A DNA stretch of 64,000 nt. Source: DASUPK01 sp963736685. GTDB taxonomy: Bacteria; Actinomycetota; Thermoleophilia; Solirubrobacterales; 70-9. The notes beneath the pieces were generated by a model. It saw only the letters and a list, made by a program, of their open reading frames with translations, did no database searches and was not told where the DNA came from. The stretch is from assembly GCA_963736685.1 (NCBI GenBank), contig CAVTPZ010000016.1, forward strand, positions 1 to 64,000, in the 5' to 3' direction. Below, in pieces: positions 43,049 through 51,054 of the stretch. Each line of letters starts with the position of its first letter. Position 1 is the first letter of the stretch. The position numbers and the translations under genes were made by a program.

Positions 43049-43753
43049 ATGGGTAATCCGATCAAGGTGGTCGTCTCCGGTGCGGCCGGGCTCATGGGGA
43101 GCACGACCTGTGAGGCCGTCGAGGGGGCGGATGACATGGAGCTGGTCGGCCGCGCCGACCCGGCTCTCGACACCTCGGTGAGCGACGTGATCGAGGGGGC
43201 TGACGTGATGGTGGACTTCACGACTCCCGACGCGGCTCCCGCCAACGTCTCCGACGCGATCGAGGCAGGGGTTCACGCGGTTGTCGGCAGCACCGGGTTC
43301 GACCTCGAGGAGTTGCGGACGAACGTGGTCCGCGCCAGGGGCGAGGCGAACTGTTTCGTCGCGCCGAACTTCGCCATCGGGGCAGTGCTCATGATGCAGG
43401 CGGCGCAGCTGATCGCGCCGCACATGCCGGAGGCCGAGATCATCGAGCTCCACCGCGCCGAGAAGAGGGACGCGCCGTCGGGGACCGCCAAGCGCACGGC
43501 CGAGCTGATCGGCGAGGCGGGCGGGAGCGTCCACGAGCCGATTCACTCGGTGCGCCTGCCCGGCCTGGTCGCCCACCAGGAGGTCATCTTCGGCGGTGAG
43601 GGTCAGACGCTCTCGATCCGCCACGACTCGATCGACCGGTCGAGCTTCATGCCCGGGGTGCTGCTGGCGGTTCGGAGCATCCAGGATCTGCCCGAGCGCT
43701 TCGTGGTCGGGCTTGAGAGCCTGCTCTCTCGGTACCCTCAGGCTGATGCCTGA
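43049..43753 (+). CDS. dapB: 4-hydroxy-tetrahydrodipicolinate reductase
   Basis: A 234-residue reductase of the lysine/DAP pathway. NAD(P)-binding GAAGLMGS (about 11-18), VVGSTGF, FAIGA, and the substrate-binding ELHRAEKRDAPSGTA (about 132-146) are intact. Slightly short N-terminal domain. A TAGGAT box lies 6 nt before the ATG. It overlaps dapA by 8 bp. Confidence 0.93.
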   Translation: MGNPIKVVVSGAAGLMGSTTCEAVEGADDMELVGRADPALDTSVSDVIEGADVMVDFTTPDAAPANVSDAIEAGVHAVVGSTGFDLEELRTNVVRARGEANCFVAPNFAIGAVLMMQAAQLIAPHMPEAEIIELHRAEKRDAPSGTAKRTAELIGEAGGSVHEPIHSVRLPGLVAHQEVIFGGEGQTLSIRHDSIDRSSFMPGVLLAVRSIQDLPERFVVGLESLLSRYPQADA

Positions 43754-44618
43754 GATCGGAGGGGTAATCACGGCGATGGTGACGCCGTTCGCCGAGGATC
43801 GCTCGGTGGACGAGGCGGCCGCCCGCGCGCTCGCCCGTCGCCTGATCGAGAACGGCTCGCATGGTCTGGTGCTCGCCGGGACCACCGGCGAGTCGCCCAC
43901 TCTCGACGACGCGGAGAAGCTCGGCCTGTTGCGGGCCGTGCGAGACGAGGTCGGCGCGGACGTGCTGGTGATCTGCGGAACCGGTTCCAATGACACGCGT
44001 CATTCCGAGCACCTCTCTGCGGCGGCAGCGGATGCGGGCGCTGACGCCGTCCTCGCAGTGACGCCGTACTACTCCAAGCCCAACTTCACGGGGATCAGGG
44101 CTCACTACGAGGCGGTGGCAAGGGCGGCCGGGATCCCGGTGGTCCTCTACAACATCCCCTCCCGGGTGGTGGTCAATCTCCGGGCGGAGCAGCTGGCGGA
44201 ACTGGCTCGGATCGAGAACGTGGTCGCCGTCAAGCAGGCCAACGATGACGACCTCGCGCCGGTCGAGGGCCTACGCGTCCTCGCCGGCAACGACGGCACG
44301 TTCCTACGCACACTCGAGATGGGAGAGCCCGGCGGCATCCTGGTCGCCTCGCATCTCGTCGGTCCCGAGATGCGCGAGATCTACGACGCGGTCCAAGCCG
44401 GCGAAGCCGATCGCGCCCGGGAGATAGACGAGGGTTTGCGCACGATCTACGAGGTGCTCGGCAAGACGAATCCGATTCCGGTCAAGGCGGGGTTGGAGCT
44501 GCTCGGGGTCTGCTCCTCTCGCGCCCGGCTGCCGATCGTCGAGGCCGATGAGGATCAGAAGGCCGACGTCAGACGGGCGCTCGAGGCGCACGGTTTGATG
44601 GCCGGGAGCGCCGCGTAG
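43746..44618 (+). CDS. dapA: 4-hydroxy-tetrahydrodipicolinate synthase
   Basis: A 290-residue aldolase-class enzyme condensing pyruvate and aspartate semialdehyde. GTTGESPTL (about 42), the Tyr in VLYNIPSR and the Schiff-base Lys in VVAVKQAN (about 162) are all present. ATG at 43746 lies inside the end of dapB. Followed at once by the RNase J gene. Confidence 0.94.
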   Translation: MPEIGGVITAMVTPFAEDRSVDEAAARALARRLIENGSHGLVLAGTTGESPTLDDAEKLGLLRAVRDEVGADVLVICGTGSNDTRHSEHLSAAAADAGADAVLAVTPYYSKPNFTGIRAHYEAVARAAGIPVVLYNIPSRVVVNLRAEQLAELARIENVVAVKQANDDDLAPVEGLRVLAGNDGTFLRTLEMGEPGGILVASHLVGPEMREIYDAVQAGEADRAREIDEGLRTIYEVLGKTNPIPVKAGLELLGVCSSRARLPIVEADEDQKADVRRALEAHGLMAGSAA

Positions 44619-44620
44619 GT

Positions 44621-46285
44621 TTGAACAGCCCGGGCGTCCGGATCCTCCCCCTGGGTGGCCTCGGGGAGATCGGCAAGAACATGACTGTCGTCGAGGCCGA
44701 CGGGCGGATCGTCATCGTCGACACGGGCCTGATGTTCCCCACTGCCGACATGCTCGGCATCGATCTCGTCCTGCCGGACTTCTCGAGCCTGCGTGAGCGC
44801 GCGGACGACATCGAGGCGATCGTCCTCACTCACGGACACGAGGACCACGTCGGCGCGTTGCCGTACGTGCTGCGCGAGATCGGCATCCCGCCCGTGATCT
44901 ACGGCGGCCTCTTGACGATCGGCATGGTGCGTTCCAAGCTCGACGAACACAAGCTCCGTGACGTGCCGCTCGAGGAGCTGCCCGCCGGTGAGCAGGTGAG
45001 CGTCGGTCCCTTCGGCATCGAGCTCGTCCACATGGCCCACTCGATCCCTGATGCTCGGGCGGTCGTGCTCAGGACTGATGCCGGCACCGTCCTGATCACC
45101 GGCGACTACAAGTTCGACCAGACCCCCGTCGACGGCATCCCGGCCGATGTCTCCAGGCTCGCGGAGCTCGGGCGTGAGGGGGTCCTCTGCCTCTGCGGGG
45201 ACTCGACCAATGCAGACCGGCCCGGTGTCGCCCCCTCGGAGTCGAGCGTCGGCCCGGCACTGCTGGAGGTCTTCGGCCGCTGCGAGGGCCGGATCGTGGT
45301 CACCTCATTCGCCTCCAACGTCCACCGCGTCCAGCAGGTGATCGACGCGGCCGCCAATCTCGACCGCCGGGTCGCCCTCGTTGGCCGCTCGATGAGGAAG
45401 AACTTCAACATCGCCTCGAACCTCGGCATCGCATCGGCGCCGGAAGGCCTCTTCATCTCCCCGAAGGAGATCGAGGACTTCCCGGATGAGAAGGTCGTCG
45501 TGATCTCCACGGGCAGCCAGGGCGAGCCGCTCTCGGCGCTGCGCCGCATGGCGCACCGCGATCACCCCGACGTCGAGCTTCACTCGGGGGACACCGTGAT
45601 CTTCTCGGCGACCCCGATCCCGGGCAACGAACGCTCGGTCAACGAGACCATCGACCGGATCTTCCAGATCGGCGCCTCGGTGGTGACGGCGGCCGACGCC
45701 CCGATCCACGCCTCGGGACACGGCTGGCAGGAGGAGCTCAAGTTGATGCTCAACCTGACCAAGCCGCAGAACGTCTTCCCCTTCCACGGCGACCACAAGC
45801 GCCTCAAGCTCCACGCGGACCTCGCCGAGTCGGTCGGCGTCGAACGGGACCGGATCTTCACCGGCCGCAACGGGCTGGCGCTCGAGATCGATGGGGCCGG
45901 CGCCCGCTTCGGCGAGGACGTCCACGCGAGCATGATCTTCGTGGACGGGGTGTCCGTGGGCGAGCCGGACGAGTTCGCCCTCCGCGACCGCCGCAAGCTC
46001 TCCGACGACGGCGTGTTCATCGTCGTCGCAACGATCTCCTCTGATGACGGCTCGCAGGTGGCGGACCCCGAGGTGATCTTCCGCGGTGTTCCGTTCGCCC
46101 AGGAGGCGGACGGCCTCCGCGATGAGCTCAAGGACGTGGTTCAGGACACCCTCGACGAGGCCGCCGAGGAGGAGATCCGCGAGATCTCGCTGCTCCAGCA
46201 GGACCTCCACGACGACATCGCCGAGTTCGTCTACGAGAAGCTGCGCCGCCGGCCGCTGGTGCTGCCGGTCGTGGTCGAGGTCTGA
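44621..46285 (+). CDS. rnj: Ribonuclease J
   Basis: A 554-residue MBL/beta-CASP RNase with 5'-3' exo- and endonuclease activity on mRNA and rRNA. LTHGHEDHVGALPYVL (about 68-83), ITGDYKFD, CGDSTNADRPG, the beta-CASP HASGHGWQEEL, and a C-terminal dimerisation domain. TTG start at 44621. dapB-dapA-rnj is a conserved actinobacterial order. Confidence 0.94.
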   Translation: MNSPGVRILPLGGLGEIGKNMTVVEADGRIVIVDTGLMFPTADMLGIDLVLPDFSSLRERADDIEAIVLTHGHEDHVGALPYVLREIGIPPVIYGGLLTIGMVRSKLDEHKLRDVPLEELPAGEQVSVGPFGIELVHMAHSIPDARAVVLRTDAGTVLITGDYKFDQTPVDGIPADVSRLAELGREGVLCLCGDSTNADRPGVAPSESSVGPALLEVFGRCEGRIVVTSFASNVHRVQQVIDAAANLDRRVALVGRSMRKNFNIASNLGIASAPEGLFISPKEIEDFPDEKVVVISTGSQGEPLSALRRMAHRDHPDVELHSGDTVIFSATPIPGNERSVNETIDRIFQIGASVVTAADAPIHASGHGWQEELKLMLNLTKPQNVFPFHGDHKRLKLHADLAESVGVERDRIFTGRNGLALEIDGAGARFGEDVHASMIFVDGVSVGEPDEFALRDRRKLSDDGVFIVVATISSDDGSQVADPEVIFRGVPFAQEADGLRDELKDVVQDTLDEAAEEEIREISLLQQDLHDDIAEFVYEKLRRRPLVLPVVVEV

Positions 46286-46306
46286 GCCCAGGCCAGGTCG
46301 CGGCTC

Positions 46307-47017
46307 ATGTCCGACACGGCAGCCAGGGTTCGCACCCCCGCCACTTCCGACGAGGAGATCATCTATGCCGGGAGCGACGCCGTTCGCTCCCAGCTCGAGG
46401 ATGGGGAGCGCCTGGAGCGGATACGGCGCGAGCTCACGCGCGGTTTCGACCTCCTGCGCGGGATCGGGACTGCCGTCTGCGTTTTCGGGTCGGCGAGAAC
46501 CGAGCGGGACACCGAGGCGTACGAGATGGCGCGCGCAACCGGCTACGCGATCGGCGAGGCGGGCTTCGCCGTGATCACCGGAGGCGGACCGGGAATGATG
46601 GAGGCCGCGAACCGCGGAGCAAAGGAGGCAGGCGCGACGTCGGTCGGCCTCAACATCGAGCTTCCCCACGAGCAGGCGCTCAATCCGTATGTCGACGTCG
46701 GCATGGAATTCCACTACTTCTTCACCAGGAAGCTGATGTTCGTGCGCTACTCGAACGCGCTGGTGGTCTTCCCGGGCGGCTTCGGCACGCTCGACGAGCT
46801 CTTCGAGGTGCTCACCTTGATCCAGACCGGCAAGGCGATCGACCATCCGGTGGTCCTCGAGGGGTCTGACTACTGGGGCGGCCTGATCGATTGGATCCGG
46901 GCGCGCCCGCTCGCGGAGGGGAAGATCGCGCCGGAGGACCTGGCCCAGGCCGAGGTGGCCGACGGCGCCGAGGACGTCATGGACCGGCTGCTCGCCGGGA
47001 TCTCGGCCGCCGGATAG
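46307..47017 (+). CDS. LOG family protein (TIGR00730 type)
   Basis: A 236-residue Rossmann-like protein with the hallmark GGGPGMMEAANRGA (about 94-107) and PGGFGTLDELFE (about 152). LOG proteins are nucleotide 5'-monophosphate phosphoribohydrolases; many bacterial copies act as nucleosidases on purine monophosphates. Its last ~148 bp overlap the 3' end of the convergent PLD-like gene. Confidence 0.87.
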   Translation: MSDTAARVRTPATSDEEIIYAGSDAVRSQLEDGERLERIRRELTRGFDLLRGIGTAVCVFGSARTERDTEAYEMARATGYAIGEAGFAVITGGGPGMMEAANRGAKEAGATSVGLNIELPHEQALNPYVDVGMEFHYFFTRKLMFVRYSNALVVFPGGFGTLDELFEVLTLIQTGKAIDHPVVLEGSDYWGGLIDWIRARPLAEGKIAPEDLAQAEVADGAEDVMDRLLAGISAAG

Positions 47018-48042
47018 CGGCCGCGCACCTCGTCGACGAACCTGGCCAGACGGTCCGCGATGGCGCTGTCATGGATCTCCAGGACGGATTCGGCGTTCTG
47101 TTCCCCTGATCGGGAGAGATTGAAGGAGCCGAGGAAGACGACGTCATCGGCGACCGTGACCTTGGCGTGCATGAAGTCGTGGAGCTTCGAGTCGGGAGTC
47201 CAGGGAGTGGAGTGCTTGGCCGAGAAGGGCAGCTTGCTGAGCGTCGCGGCGAGCAGCGGGATCTTCCACGCCGTGTGGCCGTTCTCTGCCCACTGGTGAA
47301 AGACGGTCTCGGTCTGCGGGCTGTCGACCACGCCCGCGATGTCTCGCCCTCCCTTGTCGGCGAGCTCGGCGAGCGTTCCCAGGATCGGGCCGGAGGTGAT
47401 CACCGGAGACGCGATTCGGACCCGGTTCCGAGCGTTGCCGATCGCGGTCGCGATCCTCTGCGAGAGCTGCTCGCCGTGTCCCGGCGTGAACCAGGCGCGG
47501 ACCTCCGTCCCACCCACATCGACGGGCGCGGGATCGACACGGCCGCTCGCCTCGACCACGGGATGGGACCAGAGCTCCTCGAAGTTCTGCCGGAAGCGGC
47601 CGGCGATCTCCTTGCTCTCGACGATCGCCACCACGTTCTCCTGGCGGCTCCAGGAGTCAATCGTCCAGTTCGCGGAGCCCGCCCAGACCGCCTCGCCGTC
47701 TCTGACCGCGTACTTGTGATGCATCAGGTCCGGAACCCCCGGCACGGGGCGGGCCTCGATCGGGAGCTCGGCGAGGATCTCCGGGCGCGTCTGAGGAGGC
47801 GGGTGGAGCTCGGAGGGCCGACCCGAGTCCACGTTGTAGAGCAGCCTGGTGACGACGCTTCGGTCGCTCGCCGCGCGCAGCTCCTCGGCGACGATCGAGC
47901 CGGTCGGATCCGGAAGGCGCACGTCGTAGAGCGCCAGCTCGAGCGCGGACCGGACGGGGTGGAGGAAGGCGGATGCGCGCCGCGCAATGTCGTCAGCGGT
48001 CTGGCCGCCGTCGGTCAGCGTGATGATCTCGATGGGTGCCAC
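46870..48042 (-). CDS. Phospholipase D-like domain protein
   Basis: A 390-residue protein with two HKD sites: HHKYAVRDGEAVWAGSANWT (about 128) and HAKVTVADDVVFLGSFNLS (about 318). The class includes phospholipases and nucleases; no signal peptide is seen. The last ~45 residues (after RYPAAEIPAS) are antisense to the LOG gene, so the natural end may be earlier or a frameshift may have removed the stop. Confidence 0.8.
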   Translation of the reverse strand: MAPIEIITLTDGGQTADDIARRASAFLHPVRSALELALYDVRLPDPTGSIVAEELRAASDRSVVTRLLYNVDSGRPSELHPPPQTRPEILAELPIEARPVPGVPDLMHHKYAVRDGEAVWAGSANWTIDSWSRQENVVAIVESKEIAGRFRQNFEELWSHPVVEASGRVDPAPVDVGGTEVRAWFTPGHGEQLSQRIATAIGNARNRVRIASPVITSGPILGTLAELADKGGRDIAGVVDSPQTETVFHQWAENGHTAWKIPLLAATLSKLPFSAKHSTPWTPDSKLHDFMHAKVTVADDVVFLGSFNLSRSGEQNAESVLEIHDSAIADRLARFVDEVRGRYPAAEIPASSRSMTSSAPSATSAWARSSGAIFPSASGRARIQSIRPPQ

Positions 48043-48091
48043 GGAGGGTCTGGTGGAGCCTCGATTGCGGTGGGCGACTAGCCTTTTGCGG

Positions 48092-48499
48092 GTGACAGTC
48101 CGCAGGGGGTACGTCCAGTATGTCCATCTCGTTCACGAGGCGTTCGAGTGCTTCGGCAGCGGCGACTGGGATCGCCTTCGTCCCCTGATCATCGACGACA
48201 ACGTGATGACGCCGCCCGAGAACTGGCCTGACCCAGGCCCGTTCATCGGCCCCGACGCGAGCATCCGGGAGTACCAGCGGCTCTTCGAGCTCTTCCGGGG
48301 GATCGAGGTCTCGGTCAGCAACATCGTCAGCCACGAGTCCTGGGTGATCGCGCACTATCGCGGTGTCGTCGAGGGCGACGAGCGCACTGAGCCAACCGAG
48401 CTCCAGGTCACCGGCGTCCACCGCTTCGCGGGCGACCAATTCGCCGAGTCCCACTACCGCCTCGATCGCGACGCGGCCCTCACCGCCGCCGGCCTCTGA
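48092..48499 (+). CDS. SnoaL/NTF2-like protein
   Basis: A 135-residue NTF2-fold protein (HEAFECFGSGDWDRLRPLI; EYQRLFELFRGIEVSVSNI; ELQVTGVHRFAGDQFAESHYRLD). The GTG start at 48092 has no Shine-Dalgarno, but a TAGCCT box lies 7 nt upstream. No catalytic residues are assignable. Divergent from the PLD-like gene. Confidence 0.7.
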   Translation: MTVRRGYVQYVHLVHEAFECFGSGDWDRLRPLIIDDNVMTPPENWPDPGPFIGPDASIREYQRLFELFRGIEVSVSNIVSHESWVIAHYRGVVEGDERTEPTELQVTGVHRFAGDQFAESHYRLDRDAALTAAGL

Positions 48500-48544
48500 T
48501 CAACGCTCCGCCTCCTTCGCTTCGCGTCCGGGGGCTACGCGAAC

Positions 48545-48589
48545 AAAAAAAAGCCCCCGGCGGTCGAGGGAGGGGCGACCACCGGGGGC
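48545..48589 (-). terminator. Intrinsic terminator of the two-component operon
   Basis: Read on the minus strand, GCCCCCGG-T-GGTCG pairs with CGACC-G-CCGGGGGC (48553-48589), followed by eight T residues (48545-48552). It lies downstream of the histidine kinase gene on that strand. Confidence 0.9.
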
Positions 48590-48708
48590 GACGCTTTGGC
48601 CAAATTTCAAAGTCGGCCTCAGCGGGTCTCGCCGAGGTATGTGGGGTTTCGTACCCCGGCGAGGTGTCTCGTCCAGTGGCGAATGTATGACGCGATCTTG
48701 AACGTTTG

Positions 48709-50157
48709 CTAAAGCTGCTGAGCCGCGCTGCCGCTCTTCTTCGCGGCCGGTTCAGGCATCCGTTCGAGCGGCAGGCGGACCGAGAAACAGGCCCCGCCGT
48801 AGGTGCTGGGACCCGCGGAAACCGAGCCTCCATGCGACTCCGCGACCGCTCTCACGATCGCGAGCCCGAGGCCGCTGCCACCGCCTCCGGCCGTATCCGA
48901 AGGTCCCTCTCCGCGGACGAAGCGGTCAAAGACCTGGTCCTGCATGTCGGGCGGGATGCCCGGTCCGTCGTCGAGCACCTCGAGCAGCGCCTCGTCGCCG
49001 TCGCGACGGGCGGTGAGCTCGATTGTCGTCTGATCCGGCGTATGCCGGACGGCGTTCTCGAGCAGATTCCGGATCAGCCGGTGCAGCTCGTCCGGGTTTC
49101 CCTCCAGCGGCAGCAGGCCATCGAGATGACTCTCGATGCGGCGGCCCCCTGCGATCGGCTGGACCTCCTCCAGGGCGCCGGCGGCGATCGAGGCCAGGTC
49201 AAGGTCCTTGGTCGCCGCACGCCGACCGGCATCGGCACGGGCCAGGAGCAACAGGTCGGAAACCAGCCCCGACATGCGCTTGGTCGAGGAGAGCGCGGAG
49301 TCGACCGCGTGCTTGTCGTCCTCGGATCCGACCTCGGCGGCCTGGAGCAGCTCGAGGTTCGCGTGGATGCTGGTCAGCGGAGTACGGAGCTCGTGTGAGG
49401 CGTCCGCGACGAACTCACGCTGGCGCTCGAGCGACTGCTCGCGCTCCGAGTGCGCCTCGTCCAGGGCCTGGAGCATGCCGTCCATCGTGCGGGCCAGCTC
49501 GCCGACCTCGTCGTCGGTCGCGGGCACCGGGATGCGCTCGGAGGGATCGCGCGTGTGGCTGATTCGGCTCGCCAATGCCGTGAGGGCCTTGACGGGGCGC
49601 ATCGCCCGGTCGGCGACCGCCAGGCCAGCCAGCAGGGCGAGCAGGCTGCCGCCGAGGACACCGGCGCCGAGGAAGAACCAGAGTCTCGAGACCGTGTCGT
49701 TGGTCCCCGCGTTCGGGCGCGCGTACTGGACGAAGCCGGGATCGGAGTCGGCCGAGGTGATCGGCTCGCTCGCGACGCTCAGCTCCCCGACGCTGTTCAG
49801 GCCCTTGGTGGGAGGGCCGAGGGTCACCCCGCGATTTGTCCCGGCCACCGGATGGCCGTAGGCGTCGAGGATCTTGATCTGCGCGTCCTCGGGGAGGGCG
49901 AATGCCCTCAGGTCCGGGCTCTTGGTCACCTGCGGGCCGAACGCGGTCGAGATGTTCGTCTCGGCGGCGAGCGAACGGGCCGCACCGCGAAGCTCCTCGC
50001 GGAAGTCGTTGCGGATCCGGTTGCCCACGACCTGCCCGAGGACGAGGGCGAAGCAGACGAGAATCAGGAAGGTGAGGCCGGCGGTGGTGATCGCGATTCG
50101 CCAGCGCACGGGAATACGCTCGAAGAGGGGGAGCTTCCGGCTGCGGATCCAGCTCAC
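48709..50157 (-). CDS. Sensor histidine kinase
   Basis: A 482-residue two-transmembrane (about 19-41 and 157-180) kinase with a ~115-residue extracytoplasmic sensor domain, HAMP, HisKA (phospho-acceptor His in DASHELRTPL at about 257) and HATPase (NLLENAVRH, DDGPGIP, GGGGSGLGLAIV). The GTG start overlaps the response-regulator stop by 4 bp. The signal is unknown; the architecture is that of MprB/CutS-type kinases. Confidence 0.93.
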   Translation of the reverse strand: MSWIRSRKLPLFERIPVRWRIAITTAGLTFLILVCFALVLGQVVGNRIRNDFREELRGAARSLAAETNISTAFGPQVTKSPDLRAFALPEDAQIKILDAYGHPVAGTNRGVTLGPPTKGLNSVGELSVASEPITSADSDPGFVQYARPNAGTNDTVSRLWFFLGAGVLGGSLLALLAGLAVADRAMRPVKALTALASRISHTRDPSERIPVPATDDEVGELARTMDGMLQALDEAHSEREQSLERQREFVADASHELRTPLTSIHANLELLQAAEVGSEDDKHAVDSALSSTKRMSGLVSDLLLLARADAGRRAATKDLDLASIAAGALEEVQPIAGGRRIESHLDGLLPLEGNPDELHRLIRNLLENAVRHTPDQTTIELTARRDGDEALLEVLDDGPGIPPDMQDQVFDRFVRGEGPSDTAGGGGSGLGLAIVRAVAESHGGSVSAGPSTYGGACFSVRLPLERMPEPAAKKSGSAAQQL

Positions 50158-50846
50158 GTGGCGCCCTTCAGCACATAGCCGGCCCCGCGCTTGGTGTGAA
50201 GGAGCCGCGGCTCCCCGCCTGACTCGAGCTTGCGCCGAAGGTTGGAGATGAAGACGTCGATGGTGTTCGTCTGCTCGAAGGGGTCGTATCCCCAGACGTC
50301 TTCGAGCAGGCGCTCACGGGAGACCACCAGCTTCTGGTTGCGGGCGAGGTACTCGAGCAATTCGAACTCGCGGTTGGTCAACTCGATCTCGCGAGGGCCG
50401 CGCTTCACCTCGCGGGTGTCCGGATTGACCATCAGGTCGCCGACCACGATCGAGGCGCTGCCCCGCGGCGGACGGCGCCGCAGCAGCGCTCGGATCCGGG
50501 CCAGGAGCTCGGAGCGCTCGAACGGCTTGGGGAGGTAGTCATCCGCGCCGGTGTCGAGGCCCTTGACGCGGTCCTCGGTCTCGGTCCGGGCGGTGAGGAT
50601 CAGGATCGGGACGTCGCTCTCGGCGCGCAGGCGCCGGCAGACCTCCATGCCGTCGAGACGGGGGAGGCCGAGGTCGAGCACGACCAGGTCCGGGCTGAAC
50701 TGCTCGGCCGCGGTCAGTGCCTCCGCGCCGTCACCCGCGCTGCGGACCTCGTGGCCCTCGGCGCGCAGCGAGCGGCGCATCACGTCGGCGATCGCCTCGT
50801 CGTCCTCGACGACGAGCACGCGCGCGGATCCTGTTGCCTGTTCCAT
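50154..50846 (-). CDS. OmpR/PhoB-family response regulator
   Basis: A 230-residue regulator: receiver domain with acidic pair (VVEDDEA), phospho-acceptor Asp in VVLDLGLPRLDG (about 57), Thr in ILTAR and Lys in LPKPF; then a winged-helix effector (LTNREFELLEYLARNQ, VSRERLLEDVWGYD). Start ATG at 50846. Partner of the kinase encoded just downstream. Confidence 0.94.
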   Translation of the reverse strand: MEQATGSARVLVVEDDEAIADVMRRSLRAEGHEVRSAGDGAEALTAAEQFSPDLVVLDLGLPRLDGMEVCRRLRAESDVPILILTARTETEDRVKGLDTGADDYLPKPFERSELLARIRALLRRRPPRGSASIVVGDLMVNPDTREVKRGPREIELTNREFELLEYLARNQKLVVSRERLLEDVWGYDPFEQTNTIDVFISNLRRKLESGGEPRLLHTKRGAGYVLKGAT

Positions 50847-50904
50847 CACCGTCTTTAGGTTAGATCCGAATTCCTCGCCACCAAGCGAAATTGAGCCAAC
50901 GTTT

Positions 50905-51018
50905 AAGCGGCCACCAGGCCGCAGTACTTCGGCGCGGCGGCGGAGCCGCCGCGACTCATGCGGGGCGGCCGCTTGTGGGCGCGACATGATGGCGAAGCCG
51001 TGCCTGCGTAGGCACGGC
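50905..51018. repeat. Structured dispersed repeat, copy 2
   Basis: Second copy of the element at 1541-1653 in the same orientation, between the response regulator and ftsK. The outer AAGCGGCC (50905-50912) can pair with GGCCGCTT, the variable middle forms GCGGCGG/CCGCCGC, and the end GCCGTGCCTGCGTAGGCACGGC (a 9-bp hairpin, 50997-51018) is better preserved than in copy 1. Confidence 0.7.
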
Positions 51019-51054
51019 AGGGGACTGCTTAGAGGCGTCGAATGAGGTGGGCGG

